Part shown: positions 22,392 to 31,792 of the stretch, piece by piece
How the letters are laid out: each line of letters starts with the position of its first letter
Numbering within the stretch: the stretch's first letter is position 1
Position numbers and translations under genes: made by a program
The notes under the pieces: model-generated
The model's input: the letters and a program-made list of their open reading frames with translations, nothing else
Databases searched by the model: none
Told to the model about the DNA's origin: nothing
NCBI GenBank assembly: GCA_016900015.1
Contig: JACJJM010000012.1
Span: 1-64,000 of the forward strand
Length of the DNA stretch: 64,000 nucleotides
Source of the DNA: Phocaeicola coprophilus
GTDB taxonomy: Bacteria; Bacteroidota; Bacteroidia; Bacteroidales; Bacteroidaceae
Direction: 5' to 3'

Positions 22392-23393
22392 TTATTTAAT
22401 GTTCGGGTTCAGCTTATTCCACTCAGAGATGGCGGGGAGAACACCCATGCCGATCACTTCGTCACGCAATTCGCACAAGTGAGCATAGCTCTTGTCCAAA
22501 GCTGCTTGCTCTTCTGCCGTGCCGTTCAAAGCCTGGCAGTGGCAGCCATCAGCCGTGATGGAGGTTTCCCAAGCCATCATGATATGGTCATATTTCTCAT
22601 TGGATACGTAAGTACCTGCCGGCCAGCGGAAGGACTTGCCACCCATAGCTGCGGCAATCATTTCGATGGAAACGTATGACGGGCTCTGGAATGAGGAGCG
22701 GCCACGCAATGCGATGATGTTGGCACCGCCCTTAGTCACTTTCTGTTGGATTTCAGCCCATTGCTCTTTTGTCAAAGCATCTGTGCCGATGATGTCGGTG
22801 AGCGGTTTGCCGTTCACTTTGGCTGTAGATGCGAATACGGCCATCTGTTCACCGTGGCCACCGTATGTGCGGCAGTTTTCCACAGCGTCCATGGGCACGC
22901 CGAAATGCTTAGCCAGCTCGCTGCGCAGACGGGTGGAGTCGAGAGCTGCCAATGTGGTCACTTGTGAGGGTTTCAGACCGGAATACAACAGCGTAATCAG
23001 ACCGGTAATATCAGCCGGGTTGAAAATCACGACGATGTGTTTCACGTCCGGGCAATATGCCTTCACGTTCTTGCCGAACTCTTCAGCGATGGCAGCGTTT
23101 CCTTTCAGCAAATCCTCACGGGTCATGCCTGCCTTGCGGGCTGCACCTCCTGAGTTTACAATATACTTAGCGCCTGTCAGAGCTTCTTTGATGTCGCTGG
23201 TGAAAGTCACGTTCACACCTTCGAAGCCGCAGTGATACAATTCTTCGGCCACACCTTCCAAACCCGGTGCATAGGGATCATACAAACAGATGTTAGGAGT
23301 TAAACCCATCATGATGGCTGTCTGAGCCATGTTGGAACCGATCATGCCGGCTGCACCTACAATAGTAAGTTTTTCGTTCGTTAAGAAGTTCAT
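22392..23393 (-). CDS. mdh: malate dehydrogenase
   Basis: 333 residues. The NAD-binding GAAGMIGSN (about residues 13-21), substrate-binding Arg residues in GGAARKAGMTREDLLKGN, the catalytic His in YGGHGEQM and RSSFQSPSYVSIEMIAAAMGG all fit the lactate/malate dehydrogenase family. It oxidises malate to oxaloacetate with NAD; in Bacteroidales it usually runs in reverse on the fumarate/succinate path. It is a single-gene transcript with a terminator behind it and a TAAATTTG box at 23435-23442 in front. Confidence 0.92.
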   Translation of the reverse strand: MNFLTNEKLTIVGAAGMIGSNMAQTAIMMGLTPNICLYDPYAPGLEGVAEELYHCGFEGVNVTFTSDIKEALTGAKYIVNSGGAARKAGMTREDLLKGNAAIAEEFGKNVKAYCPDVKHIVVIFNPADITGLITLLYSGLKPSQVTTLAALDSTRLRSELAKHFGVPMDAVENCRTYGGHGEQMAVFASTAKVNGKPLTDIIGTDALTKEQWAEIQQKVTKGGANIIALRGRSSFQSPSYVSIEMIAAAMGGKSFRWPAGTYVSNEKYDHIMMAWETSITADGCHCQALNGTAEEQAALDKSYAHLCELRDEVIGMGVLPAISEWNKLNPNIK

Positions 23394-23434
23394 AGTATAT
23401 CTGTTTTAATTACATATTGTTACTTTTCTGTTCG

Positions 23435-23442
23435 CAAATTTA
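23435..23442 (-). promoter_or_regulatory. -7 box of the mdh promoter
   Basis: TAAATTTG on the minus strand, 41 bases before the ATG. No clear -33 TTTG is seen. Confidence 0.45.
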
Positions 23443-23570
23443 GGTATTTATTTGGATTCTATCCTTCAGAAACATATAATAATCTATAAATCTCCGACTC
23501 TTCGTCGGAAACGGTGCGCTACGACACGTACCCCCTTCGAAGGGCGTTCGCCTATACCTTATTATATTAA

Positions 23571-23753
23571 GTAAGTCGCAAGAATTAAATGAATATATCG
23601 GCAATTTCTTTGACGCGGACGACGAGGATGACGCAGATTTATAAATCACAGGCTTCGGCATCATGACAGAAATAATCCGGGTTTTCCGCGGCATCCGCGT
23701 CGAAAGAATGAATACCGCATGGTATAAGCTAAATATGAACATTTACTTTAACC
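23571..23753. repeat. ~183-bp dispersed repeat, copy 1
   Basis: The reverse complement of this stretch matches 55431-55613 over almost its whole length, for example TTAATTCTTGCGAC at one end and AAATGTTCATATTTAG at the other. Inside, GACGCGG..GATGACGCAG arms face each other, so each copy is itself partly palindromic. A third, short piece lies at 32242-32275. There is no coding potential. The rest of the 23394-24175 gap holds the element at 23748-23955 and otherwise nothing I can name. Confidence 0.7.
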
Positions 23754-23955
23754 CAAATCAGTCATTAGACCGCTCAAATGTTCTTTTTTCTAATAAAGCA
23801 AAGCTCTTCGGGCATCTTGCCCACTTCTGCCAGCGTCTTGCTCCCCGCCTTGCCTCGACGTAGCCCGCTACGCCTTCTGCTAGTCGAAAAGCAATACGCA
23901 AGACATGAGTGGACAATCTACCCAAAGTCTAATGACCGATTTGGGTTAAATGAAG
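23748..23955. repeat. ~208-bp element bounded by 24-bp inverted repeats
   Basis: TTTAACCCAAATC then GTCATTAGAC at the left end is repeated inverted at the right end (GTCTAATGAC..GATTTGGGTTAAA) with one mismatch. The inner part holds CTACGCC/GTAGCCCGC-type short palindromes and no gene. The right end is found again, more diverged, at 47902-47952. The form is that of a MITE-like element; no transposase is present. Confidence 0.65.
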
Positions 23956-24175
23956 AGACCGTTTTGGATTTCTACAAAAAGTTTATCATGGCTTAATATA
24001 TTCGTTTTCATGCGGACTTTGGGCGATTTTTTGGCCCTTTTCGCTTCTGTTCTTCGTCAGATAGCCCGTCTTCACAGAAGCGGAAAAGACTCAAAAAAAC
24101 ATCCTGAATCATCACACAACCCATCAAAAACAGACTCTTAGTCCACTTCAATATGTTAATGTTTAGTAAACATCA

Positions 24176-26098
24176 TCACCACCACCGCTGCCTGTCTGCT
24201 TCATAGGTAAAGATACGCTCTTCCTTGCCTTCTGTGCAATCTTTGAGCAGGAGCAAGGACCCGCAAGGCACGTCAGGAAAAGTCACGAAAAAGCCTGTGG
24301 ATGTTTGCTTACCGAGTGTATGCCAGCCTTCGTCATAATAGCGTAACTCATACACATGACCGGGGACGACAAAATTGCCATCGTTCTTGGGAAAAAGCTC
24401 CAGGCGAGTGAGTCGTTGAGGCGCGCCGAAATCCATCCCCACGGAATAACCGTCTTGCTGGCTGTAGATGAGCGTGAACGTGTCGCCATCAAATGCACGC
24501 TCGGGAGCTTCCATTTTTGCTCCGAAAGCACGACCTTGCAGAATGTTGTCGCCACTGTAAAATGCCAGTTCCATGATTGGCACGTTCGAACCGGGTGCAG
24601 ACACATAGCGGACATAACGATAAGCCTTGTCGCCGGGTAGCATGAACTCATTACGGAATACAGGCATCGCCTCCAGCGTACACAGCCTGTCTGCCTGCCG
24701 GAACATGGAGTCGTTTGCCGCCTCAAAGTAACCTCCCTTCATCCGTCCCCATTGGTTCGTCCAGTGACGTGAGAAGGGATATTTGCGGGTTAATGTCACG
24801 GTTTCTGACTGCTGTTTGTCAGGTATAAGGTCGCGATGTCCGTTTGGCAATAGCAAGAAGGGATGTCCCAGTGGAGACAAGGTATCGCTTCTGAAAGTCA
24901 TGACTTGGTAGACTATGGAATCATTCAGATGACAGAACCGAACTTTACCTTTTTTCACCTGAGTACAATCAATAGGAAACCAGTTACCTCCCGATGAATA
25001 AATGCACAAGCACACATCTTCTGCCTCGTTACCCACCGGTAAGGAGACTTCTCCCTGAAAACCATATTGGGCCGACACATCTTCTGTACCAACAAATCTC
25101 AAAGCACAAGCGAGTTTCTTATTCGTGACAGGATTTTCTTTTTGCCGGTAAGCAAAACGCCACACCTTGGCAGCACGTTTTTCAAGTGATGCATCCAGTG
25201 GATAATCAGCTTCCAGTTTATACAATTTAGGAAAGGTAGAAGCATCCAGTTGGTTGAACTCCCGTGCCACACTATCCCCATCCAGTGCCGTATAAGTATG
25301 CCCGCCACATGTCAGAGCTATCCAGTTGTGCCCCATATTGCTGTAATTAGCCCATTGAAATACGCCGTCGCATGCCACAGGTAGCCCTAACGCACGGGCA
25401 ACAGCACCCAGATAAGCACATCCTTGCATGCACGTCATTACGCCTTGTTTGCGCAGGGTTAACATGTCAAGCACATAAGGGAACTCCGGATTTTCACGGC
25501 GTGTTCGTTCCCAGATGGTGTCGCGCAGCAGGGCAAATGCTCTGCGTATATCGGTCACTCCTTCGATGACAGGCGCATATTGCCGGCAGAGCGAGTCGCG
25601 CCATCCCATGACCAAGGCTTCATCATTCATACGATAAGGCAAGATATAGTTGCAAAAGTCATCAAATGATACTTCCTCCTGCCAAGGCGCGTCATTCCAT
25701 GCACGAAAAGCAGCGTCAATGTTGTCTATTAGGAAAGCAGCCTTTACCGTTTGCAAGTCGGGCCGTGCCTCGCGCTCGGCAGGCTTTTCGTCCAGCTCTT
25801 TCCACCAATAATTTAGCGTCCGTTTATTTGTTATCACGGTGTCCGAGTGTTGTACACGCCGTTGTATTTCCCGGATGGCACGACTGTCCAGCGTGTAGTG
25901 TCCCGGCATGTTGGCAATCAAGAACTTTGCAGCTTCAAGTTTCAACGAATCATCAGCCGATCTGCCATAGTGTTCCAACACGGCAAACAACTCCTTGCGG
26001 TTTTCGCCGGCCTTATCCAGTGCAAGTTCCAGCTGTCCGGCTTCCTTGCAGGAGAAAAGCCACAAGCACCCCATCAGAATAACAAATAAAAATCTCAT
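24176..26098 (-). CDS. transglutaminase-like lipoprotein, last gene of the envelope operon
   Basis: 640 residues. Signal peptide with lipobox (MRFLFVILMGCLWLFSCKE; Cys17). A transglutaminase-like cysteine-peptidase fold follows: TCMQGC (Cys223/Cys227), then GHNWIAL with His, then YTALDGDS with Asp, in the right order for a Cys-His-Asp triad. Which Cys is catalytic is not certain. The C-terminal ~130 residues (APERAFDGDTFTLIY; GMDFGAPQRLTRLELFP) resemble a discoidin/F5-8-type carbohydrate-binding domain. It overlaps the preceding ligase gene by four bases, so it is translationally coupled. Such proteins may cut or cross-link peptides at the cell surface; the substrate is unknown. Confidence 0.75.
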   Translation of the reverse strand: MRFLFVILMGCLWLFSCKEAGQLELALDKAGENRKELFAVLEHYGRSADDSLKLEAAKFLIANMPGHYTLDSRAIREIQRRVQHSDTVITNKRTLNYWWKELDEKPAEREARPDLQTVKAAFLIDNIDAAFRAWNDAPWQEEVSFDDFCNYILPYRMNDEALVMGWRDSLCRQYAPVIEGVTDIRRAFALLRDTIWERTRRENPEFPYVLDMLTLRKQGVMTCMQGCAYLGAVARALGLPVACDGVFQWANYSNMGHNWIALTCGGHTYTALDGDSVAREFNQLDASTFPKLYKLEADYPLDASLEKRAAKVWRFAYRQKENPVTNKKLACALRFVGTEDVSAQYGFQGEVSLPVGNEAEDVCLCIYSSGGNWFPIDCTQVKKGKVRFCHLNDSIVYQVMTFRSDTLSPLGHPFLLLPNGHRDLIPDKQQSETVTLTRKYPFSRHWTNQWGRMKGGYFEAANDSMFRQADRLCTLEAMPVFRNEFMLPGDKAYRYVRYVSAPGSNVPIMELAFYSGDNILQGRAFGAKMEAPERAFDGDTFTLIYSQQDGYSVGMDFGAPQRLTRLELFPKNDGNFVVPGHVYELRYYDEGWHTLGKQTSTGFFVTFPDVPCGSLLLLKDCTEGKEERIFTYEADRQRWW

Positions 26099-28182
26099 AA
26101 TTCAATCTTTTCAAAAGTTAATAACTCGTGTCCATACCAATCCATAAACTTCATCCCATAGAATAATGACAATAGCCATCCAGCAGTCATGTCAGGTTCT
26201 TCAGGCAAATCGACCGTAAATAGATTCTTTCGGAATGCTCCCAGCAACAACAACCGGTATTTTCGCTCTTCGCCCAACAACAGCCATGGAGTAGACAGGT
26301 TGGGCAGGTCATCCACAGCCTGTTGCAATAACACTTTGGCTTTCTCCTTTTCACCGTTCCAATAGGCGATGTAACCCAAACGTGCCCGGTCAGACGGAGT
26401 AGCCGATGCCGAAAGCTGTAAGTGCGACAAGGCAGCCCGCAAGGCTCGAAATTGCGTTGTGTCCGTCTCTGCCAGTTCTTGTATATCGGGCAGGGTCAAG
26501 ATGCGTGGTGTCAAGCGTACAGCTTCCACCAAGTGGGGCAAGGCAGCTTGCGCCTGGCCATCCCGGGAGAGACATTTCCACAGTCCCCACCGATAAAGCG
26601 AATTGGCCGGATAGGCTTGCACCAGTTCTTCCAATACGGAGCGAGCTTTGACAGACTGTCCTGCTGCCAGACAAGCACAGGCTTGCAAGTAGCGTATCTG
26701 CACATCGTCAGGTTGTCGGGCAGCAGCATCTGTTAAAGCTTCCATTGCCCGACGTGCATCGTCTTTCTGTCCCGTATTCTGATGGCAACGGAGGTGGAAC
26801 AAGCCGCGTTCCACCAGGCAAGGCACACTGTTTCCCGTTTGTTCCATACAAGCCGCAGCTTTTTCCAATTGGTTTCCCTGAAAGGCTTCCATAGCTTCGA
26901 CGTGCAGCTTTTCTTTTTGCTTATAGGAATAAACAGATACAGCAAACACCACATAGAAAACCGTTACCAGACCGGGAATCAAATAACGCTTGCGCGGTGC
27001 CGGTTCTGTCATGGCAATATCTGACCGTTGCAGATAAGCCAGCATCAGGCAAAGTGTCAGCCAGACAAAAGGCAGATGAAACAAGTTAGCCTGTGTCATT
27101 TCTTTCACGCCCACAGCCAGCAGTGTGCAACCTATGGCGCATGTGCCTGTCTCCTTGCGCCGCTTCCACAATTCACGCACGATGCACACGGACAGCAACC
27201 CGTAAAGCAGCAATCCCAACCAGCCTTTTTCCGTCAGCAAGAGGACGGGCAGATTGGGAGCAAGATTGGTGTAGGTCTGCGTGCTGTCTTGGTTCAGCAC
27301 GCGGTCGATAGCCAGCGAATAGCTGCCGTTGCCTTGTCCGAAGAGCGGATACGTACTCTCACGGAAGGCTTCCCATGCTGCTTGTGTCGCACCCACACGT
27401 GCCTCAGTGCTTTGCTGTTGCGACACGGTGGCATTCATGCGCAGCGTAGTGTTTGTCTCTTGCGGAAAGCCAATCCACACCACCAGAAAGGCTGCCAGAC
27501 AGAGCAGAGGTACGCGCACCTTGTCGCGCACGGAACGTACGGCGCACAACCAAGCCAGGACAAAAGTTCCCAGCGCGATGTATGCGCCGCGGGAAAACGA
27601 AAGACAGAGCACCACAGCCGTCAGGAAGACGAGCACCGATGCATGGCGGCGTGCCAGGCACAGCCAGCCCAGCAACACGAGCAGCACCTCGGCCCACTGG
27701 TTGGTGATGTAGCCCAACGGGCGAAACAGAAAACGGAAATGATACGTGTCAGCAAAGCCAGCCTCCAGCACGGAACGGCGAAACACGAAGAATGTGCACA
27801 CTGTAATGGCCAGTGCCACAGCAACAGGAACGTAGCTTCCCGTGAAAAGGATGCGTGTCGCCTCCGCGTCGGCAAACAGCCTGCGGGCTGTCAGATAGGC
27901 CGCAAGACAAAACACCGAAAAAGAAGCTTGTCGCAAGGCCGGAACAGGACAAGAACCGTAAAGGCAAGAAGCTACGTCACAGGCAGCCAACAAGACTATC
28001 ACACCATCCACAAGCGACCATCGGCGCAGGGGTGGTACGACGACCAACATTCCTGCAACCAGCAACAAAGCCACCTGCCAGACATCCTGCACCTGGAAGA
28101 GCCACAGGCTCATCACCACCAGCAGAAACAGTGCCGCCACGACATGCACGCGGGAGGACGACGTCTCAGCTTCGTTTTCCAT
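26095..28182 (-). CDS. O-antigen ligase (Wzy_C-like) membrane protein with C-terminal TPR region
   Basis: 695 residues. About ten to twelve membrane helices fill residues 10-420, with the large periplasmic loop (ARVGATQAAWEAFRESTYPL; FGQGNGSYSLAIDR) that carries the conserved Arg/Gly-rich part of the O-antigen ligase/polymerase family. Residues 440-660 hold TPR-like helices (EKAAACMEQTG; DVQIRYLQACACLAAGQSVK; GYIAYWNGEKEKAKVLLQQA). These enzymes transfer glycans from a lipid carrier to lipid A or protein. No LPS or capsule genes are near. Instead it is locked between an M50 protease (17-base overlap) and a transglutaminase-like lipoprotein (4-base overlap). A decayed copy of this gene lies at 31940-32180. 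Confidence 0.75.
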   Translation of the reverse strand: MENEAETSSSRVHVVAALFLLVVMSLWLFQVQDVWQVALLLVAGMLVVVPPLRRWSLVDGVIVLLAACDVASCLYGSCPVPALRQASFSVFCLAAYLTARRLFADAEATRILFTGSYVPVAVALAITVCTFFVFRRSVLEAGFADTYHFRFLFRPLGYITNQWAEVLLVLLGWLCLARRHASVLVFLTAVVLCLSFSRGAYIALGTFVLAWLCAVRSVRDKVRVPLLCLAAFLVVWIGFPQETNTTLRMNATVSQQQSTEARVGATQAAWEAFRESTYPLFGQGNGSYSLAIDRVLNQDSTQTYTNLAPNLPVLLLTEKGWLGLLLYGLLSVCIVRELWKRRKETGTCAIGCTLLAVGVKEMTQANLFHLPFVWLTLCLMLAYLQRSDIAMTEPAPRKRYLIPGLVTVFYVVFAVSVYSYKQKEKLHVEAMEAFQGNQLEKAAACMEQTGNSVPCLVERGLFHLRCHQNTGQKDDARRAMEALTDAAARQPDDVQIRYLQACACLAAGQSVKARSVLEELVQAYPANSLYRWGLWKCLSRDGQAQAALPHLVEAVRLTPRILTLPDIQELAETDTTQFRALRAALSHLQLSASATPSDRARLGYIAYWNGEKEKAKVLLQQAVDDLPNLSTPWLLLGEERKYRLLLLGAFRKNLFTVDLPEEPDMTAGWLLSLFYGMKFMDWYGHELLTFEKIEL

Positions 28183-29359
28183 AACGGCGTTTCAGCGAAA
28201 GGAACAGCTTGGTGAAGAAATACCCCAGCAGGGCCAGAAACATCAGTTGCATCCCGATGTTGCGCAGCAGGGCAAAGGGCGGGGTCAGGCTGTTGGACAG
28301 ATACAAGACAAGCTCTTCCACCTCAGCGGGAAACGAACTGGCAAAGCGATAGAGGAAGCTCGGGATGACATAGAAGAAATAGAATGCCATGAACACGTTG
28401 ACCACCAGTGAGTAGACCAGCAACCCCCACTTCTCGGCTGTGCGGATTTGCAGCAGGTAGGGCACTTTGTCCACCGGACGGCGGCGAATGCGTTTGTACA
28501 CGTATGCCAGCAGTTCCTTGGAGCGGCTGCGCAGGTTGGGCACGCCCAACAGGTCGGACATAATCCAATAGCCATCGAACTTGAAAAAGGGATTTAGCGT
28601 CATCACAAAGCCGAAGTTCATGATGAGAATGAGGTAGCGCAGGATGTCATTGCCCGTGCAGAAGAAGGCGACGAGCAGCCCCGTCAGGCAAATGGACTGG
28701 AAATAAACGCCGGCAATGTTGACCACCAGTCGTTGTTTCCGCCCCAGCTTCCACACCTCGGTCACATCGGTATAGAGCACGGGGAAGTTCAGGTAAAGCC
28801 CGAAGCCGATACCACCATGACGGAGGCCAAAGTGCTTGCAGGCGGCAGCATGCCCCAGCTCGTGAAAAAGCGACGACAGCACCACGAACACCAACAGCCC
28901 TGTCACGGTATAGATGTTCACCGTGTTGTTGAACACCAACAGCTCATCCGTGTGGAGGAAGAACCACACATCCAGCACCAGCATTACAGCAAAAAGCGTC
29001 ACCATGAAGGCTTTGTGAAACAGAAAGCTGAATGCATCGGAAAAACGGTCGACAGCCGCAGCCGGAAATAGTTCCTTCTCATAAAGGAAGGTGCGTTTCT
29101 TGGCTTTAGGGGCTGTTGTGATGGGGTCGATAAACTTCTTAATTGCCTGCATCACCTGTTCCGGGGTATAGCGTCCTGCCTTTTTGCCCACGTATGCCGC
29201 CACGGCAGCATCTGTGTCAGGCTTTTGTTGAAGCTCTTCCAACAGTTCCACCACCGGGAGGCCGGCTTCATAGTAGCGTCCGTTGCAGGAGAGCAGGAAG
29301 CGTTTCTCCTGCGTGGAGGACGCCAAGGGATGTATTTGAATGTTCGTGTACATATTCAT
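28166..29359 (-). CDS. M50-type membrane metalloprotease with PqqD-like N-terminal domain
   Basis: 397 residues. Residues 1-80 look like a PqqD/RiPP-recognition-type winged helix (LLSCNGRYYEAGLPVVELLE; RYTPEQVMQAIKKFIDP). From residue 110 the protein has about six membrane helices with the zinc motif HELGH (His166, Glu167, His170) and the partner motif NPFFKFDGYW (Asp262). This is the layout of the YydH-like, peptide-processing branch of site-2 proteases, which act in bacteriocin and modified-peptide clusters. It starts 10 bases after the outer-membrane protein gene and overlaps the ligase gene, so it belongs to this operon. The PqqD-like assignment is by eye and less sure than the protease. 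Confidence 0.8.
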   Translation of the reverse strand: MNMYTNIQIHPLASSTQEKRFLLSCNGRYYEAGLPVVELLEELQQKPDTDAAVAAYVGKKAGRYTPEQVMQAIKKFIDPITTAPKAKKRTFLYEKELFPAAAVDRFSDAFSFLFHKAFMVTLFAVMLVLDVWFFLHTDELLVFNNTVNIYTVTGLLVFVVLSSLFHELGHAAACKHFGLRHGGIGFGLYLNFPVLYTDVTEVWKLGRKQRLVVNIAGVYFQSICLTGLLVAFFCTGNDILRYLILIMNFGFVMTLNPFFKFDGYWIMSDLLGVPNLRSRSKELLAYVYKRIRRRPVDKVPYLLQIRTAEKWGLLVYSLVVNVFMAFYFFYVIPSFLYRFASSFPAEVEELVLYLSNSLTPPFALLRNIGMQLMFLALLGYFFTKLFLSLKRRYGKRS

Positions 29360-29369
29360 ATTGTGTTGT

Positions 29370-31646
29370 TTAGTTTGCTTTCAGAATAGCACTGTTGATA
29401 TGGGTGTTCACATCGCGATTTTCGCGGGAGGTCTTACGGCCGAAATCAAAAGTGTAGGCTACTTTGATGTAGCCGGTCTGTTGGTTGATACGGCAGGTGG
29501 CTGTGCGATTATAGTCATATACATCCGTTATCAAACTGTATTTGAAGTTACGCCGCTTGGTAAAAGGATTATCTGTACCCGCCTCAATGTACCAGCTTCC
29601 ATTACTCCATGCGGCAAACACGCCGTATTGAAAAGGCAAAGTACTATAAATTAAATCTGCTTGATATAATTCCATACGACTTTGAGCGTATGCGCTGAAA
29701 GCAAAGTCTTTCCAATAATAATCGACCTGCAAACGTCCGTTCAGCGTGTTTAGTTTTTGCAAACTATTTTCTATATCTACATACGCCCATTGCCCTCCGG
29801 CTTTCAAACGGAAATTGTCTGTAACTTTCCATCCTAAGGTCAAGTCGACCCCTAAGGTTACTACTTCTTGATCGCTGCAAGTCGTTTGTACCATCTTATC
29901 GCCTTCTATAAAATAATAAGGCAAAAACAAATCTTTGTAACCTTCATAATAAAAAGATAGATTGACATTGACATCTTTTAGTTGTGTACTGTATGTCAAC
30001 GTCGCACGAAAGTCTTGAGCTATATCCTGATCCGGATTGCCTCGTTTCACTTGCAAGGAATCCACCACCTGCTCGGCTGTATTAATCCTGTCAATGCTTG
30101 GTGACGAATTGCCAATCGAGCCATCCAATGCCAACTGATGATTCGGAGCTGGATTATAACGCAAACGAGTCTGAAACCGGGGTGAAAAGGCATGAGTCTT
30201 AGGTTCGCCATGCAAACGGTATTGCAAATAGGAAAATCCAGGGGAGAACTTCAAAGACCATTCTTTGCCCAATTTGTATTTGTATTCCATAAACAAAAGC
30301 GATTGGCTATTCCATAGATGCTGCCAAGAAGGGTTGGTGCCTTTATACAGTGCAGAACTGACGGTATGAAAGTGATGCCCACGAACCATCAAGGAATGGC
30401 GGTCATTGAATGTGATGCCATAAGTTACTCTGCCCTGAAAATTATAAATATCCTCATCTGTGTCACTTTGCGAACTGAAACTTCCTTCATCGTAATTGTA
30501 TGTATAGTTGTTTCGCGTGTAATCCCCTGTCACTTTCGCCTCCAAATATTGATTCTCTGCTAGGTTGAAATACCCGTACAACTCCAGCGAAGGCATCAGT
30601 CCCGACTGGTCGGTGTATTTATATCCTTCCTGTCTGTCACCACTGTTGTCGCTATACTCCAACAGATTGTGAATATAGTTGTCGGGAGCATCATTGCGAA
30701 CCAGCGAAAATTTGCCAGAAAGAGAGCGTTTTTCGCCGTTGTTTTTCACGCTGAGCTGAGCATACTGACTGTTATTTTTCACACGGTTCTCCAATGTCGC
30801 CGTATGACGCACCACCTCTCGGTCAGGAAAGTGGAAGTGCTCGTTCATCTCCTCAGTCTCTCCGTCGTATTTATTCATCTGGTATCCCACGAAAAGCGTG
30901 TAGTCCGTATTGCCACGATTCAACTTCACCACGGCATTGTAGTCACCGTTCAAATAGCCGATGGTCTGCTTACCGTCCAGCGACACGTAGCCGCCTGTAG
31001 TATATTTCTTCGTAATGAAGTTGATGGCCACAAAGTCGTCGGCATACTTTCCTTCGGGCATGTCGTGGTATTCCACCTTCTCCACATCGCGCGGACGCAG
31101 GCTCTGCACCTCACGGAAGCCCACAGGCTGCCCGTCGATGTAGAGCGAGGCTTCTTTACCCATCGAAGTCACCTTGCCTCCCAAACGGTCTACGTCCACG
31201 CCGGGAATCATCAGGCGGTAGAGCAGGTCATAGCCCGTAAAGGAATGTTTCACTTGTTGCTTGTCAGGATAAATCAAAAGCTTGTCTTCATCACGCACGT
31301 AGGAAGAGGCTTCCACTGTGACTTCATTCAGAGTCACGCTGTTTGCCTGCAACGTGATGGGCAAGAGCTGACTGTCTTGCTCCAAACTGACAGGAAAAGT
31401 CTTGGCATCATAACCTATGGAAGTGACGTGCAGCAAGTAGTTGCCCGGATGCTTAGCTGTGAGAAAAAACGTGCCTACGCTGTCGGTGCGTGTGCCTTGC
31501 ACAAAGGTGGAATCCGTAGTGAGCAGTCGGATGGTGGCATAGGGTAACGGATGTTGGTTGTCTGTCACTATGCCTTTTAGCGTTTGAGCAATAGATGCGT
31601 TGCAAAAGAAAAACAACAATACGAATAATATACTTATTCCTTTCAT
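29370..31646 (-). CDS. outer-membrane beta-barrel protein with carboxypeptidase-regulatory domain (TonB-receptor-like)
   Basis: 758 residues from the ATG at 31646, which gives a clean signal peptide (MKGISILFVLLFFFCNASIAQ). The frame stays open 59 codons further upstream, see the leader note at 31647-31757. After the signal come a CarboxypepD_reg-like domain (LKGIVTDNQHPLPYATIRLL), a plug-like region (GYDLLYRLMIPGVDVDRLGG; ASLYIDGQPVGFREVQSLRP) and a large barrel. This matches the outer-membrane beta-barrel family that resembles TonB receptors but lacks a clear TonB box. It is the first gene of a four-gene operon with an M50 protease, a ligase and a transglutaminase-like protein. It may pass a peptide or glycopeptide across the outer membrane; direction unknown. 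Confidence 0.8.
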   Translation of the reverse strand: MKGISILFVLLFFFCNASIAQTLKGIVTDNQHPLPYATIRLLTTDSTFVQGTRTDSVGTFFLTAKHPGNYLLHVTSIGYDAKTFPVSLEQDSQLLPITLQANSVTLNEVTVEASSYVRDEDKLLIYPDKQQVKHSFTGYDLLYRLMIPGVDVDRLGGKVTSMGKEASLYIDGQPVGFREVQSLRPRDVEKVEYHDMPEGKYADDFVAINFITKKYTTGGYVSLDGKQTIGYLNGDYNAVVKLNRGNTDYTLFVGYQMNKYDGETEEMNEHFHFPDREVVRHTATLENRVKNNSQYAQLSVKNNGEKRSLSGKFSLVRNDAPDNYIHNLLEYSDNSGDRQEGYKYTDQSGLMPSLELYGYFNLAENQYLEAKVTGDYTRNNYTYNYDEGSFSSQSDTDEDIYNFQGRVTYGITFNDRHSLMVRGHHFHTVSSALYKGTNPSWQHLWNSQSLLFMEYKYKLGKEWSLKFSPGFSYLQYRLHGEPKTHAFSPRFQTRLRYNPAPNHQLALDGSIGNSSPSIDRINTAEQVVDSLQVKRGNPDQDIAQDFRATLTYSTQLKDVNVNLSFYYEGYKDLFLPYYFIEGDKMVQTTCSDQEVVTLGVDLTLGWKVTDNFRLKAGGQWAYVDIENSLQKLNTLNGRLQVDYYWKDFAFSAYAQSRMELYQADLIYSTLPFQYGVFAAWSNGSWYIEAGTDNPFTKRRNFKYSLITDVYDYNRTATCRINQQTGYIKVAYTFDFGRKTSRENRDVNTHINSAILKAN

Positions 31647-31757
31647 TTCTTTTTTGCATTTATAAATTGGACAACTCCCGAAGGGTACAATGTTAAAAGA
31701 TTCGTCTTCCAGCTTGACCTGAATCGTGTAATAAGAAAAAAGATGTATGTTTTCCAT
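31647..31757 (-). other. in-frame leader reading frame before the barrel gene
   Basis: The mRNA leader contains ATG at 31757 and then 37 sense codons in the same frame as the barrel protein (MENIHLFSYYTIQVKLED, ending CPIYKCKKE) without a stop. Two Cys lie near its end. It could be untranslated leader that happens to be open, a real N-terminal extension, or the trace of a small peptide gene. No separate stop codon exists, so it is not an independent gene as it stands. Confidence 0.35.
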
Positions 31758-31792
31758 TCGTTTTAGGTGTTTTTCTTTCCGTTTGATAGACG

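Noticed and set aside
22392-23393. Lactate dehydrogenase
   Set aside because: The family motifs and length fit the Bacteroidetes malate dehydrogenase; the substrate loop was not tested further, so a small doubt remains.
23394-24175. Insertion sequence
   Set aside because: Inverted ends are present but there is no transposase frame; only a MITE-like label is supportable.
26095-28182. Part of an LPS or capsule cluster
   Set aside because: No glycosyltransferase, flippase or sugar-nucleotide gene lies within 10 kb on either side.
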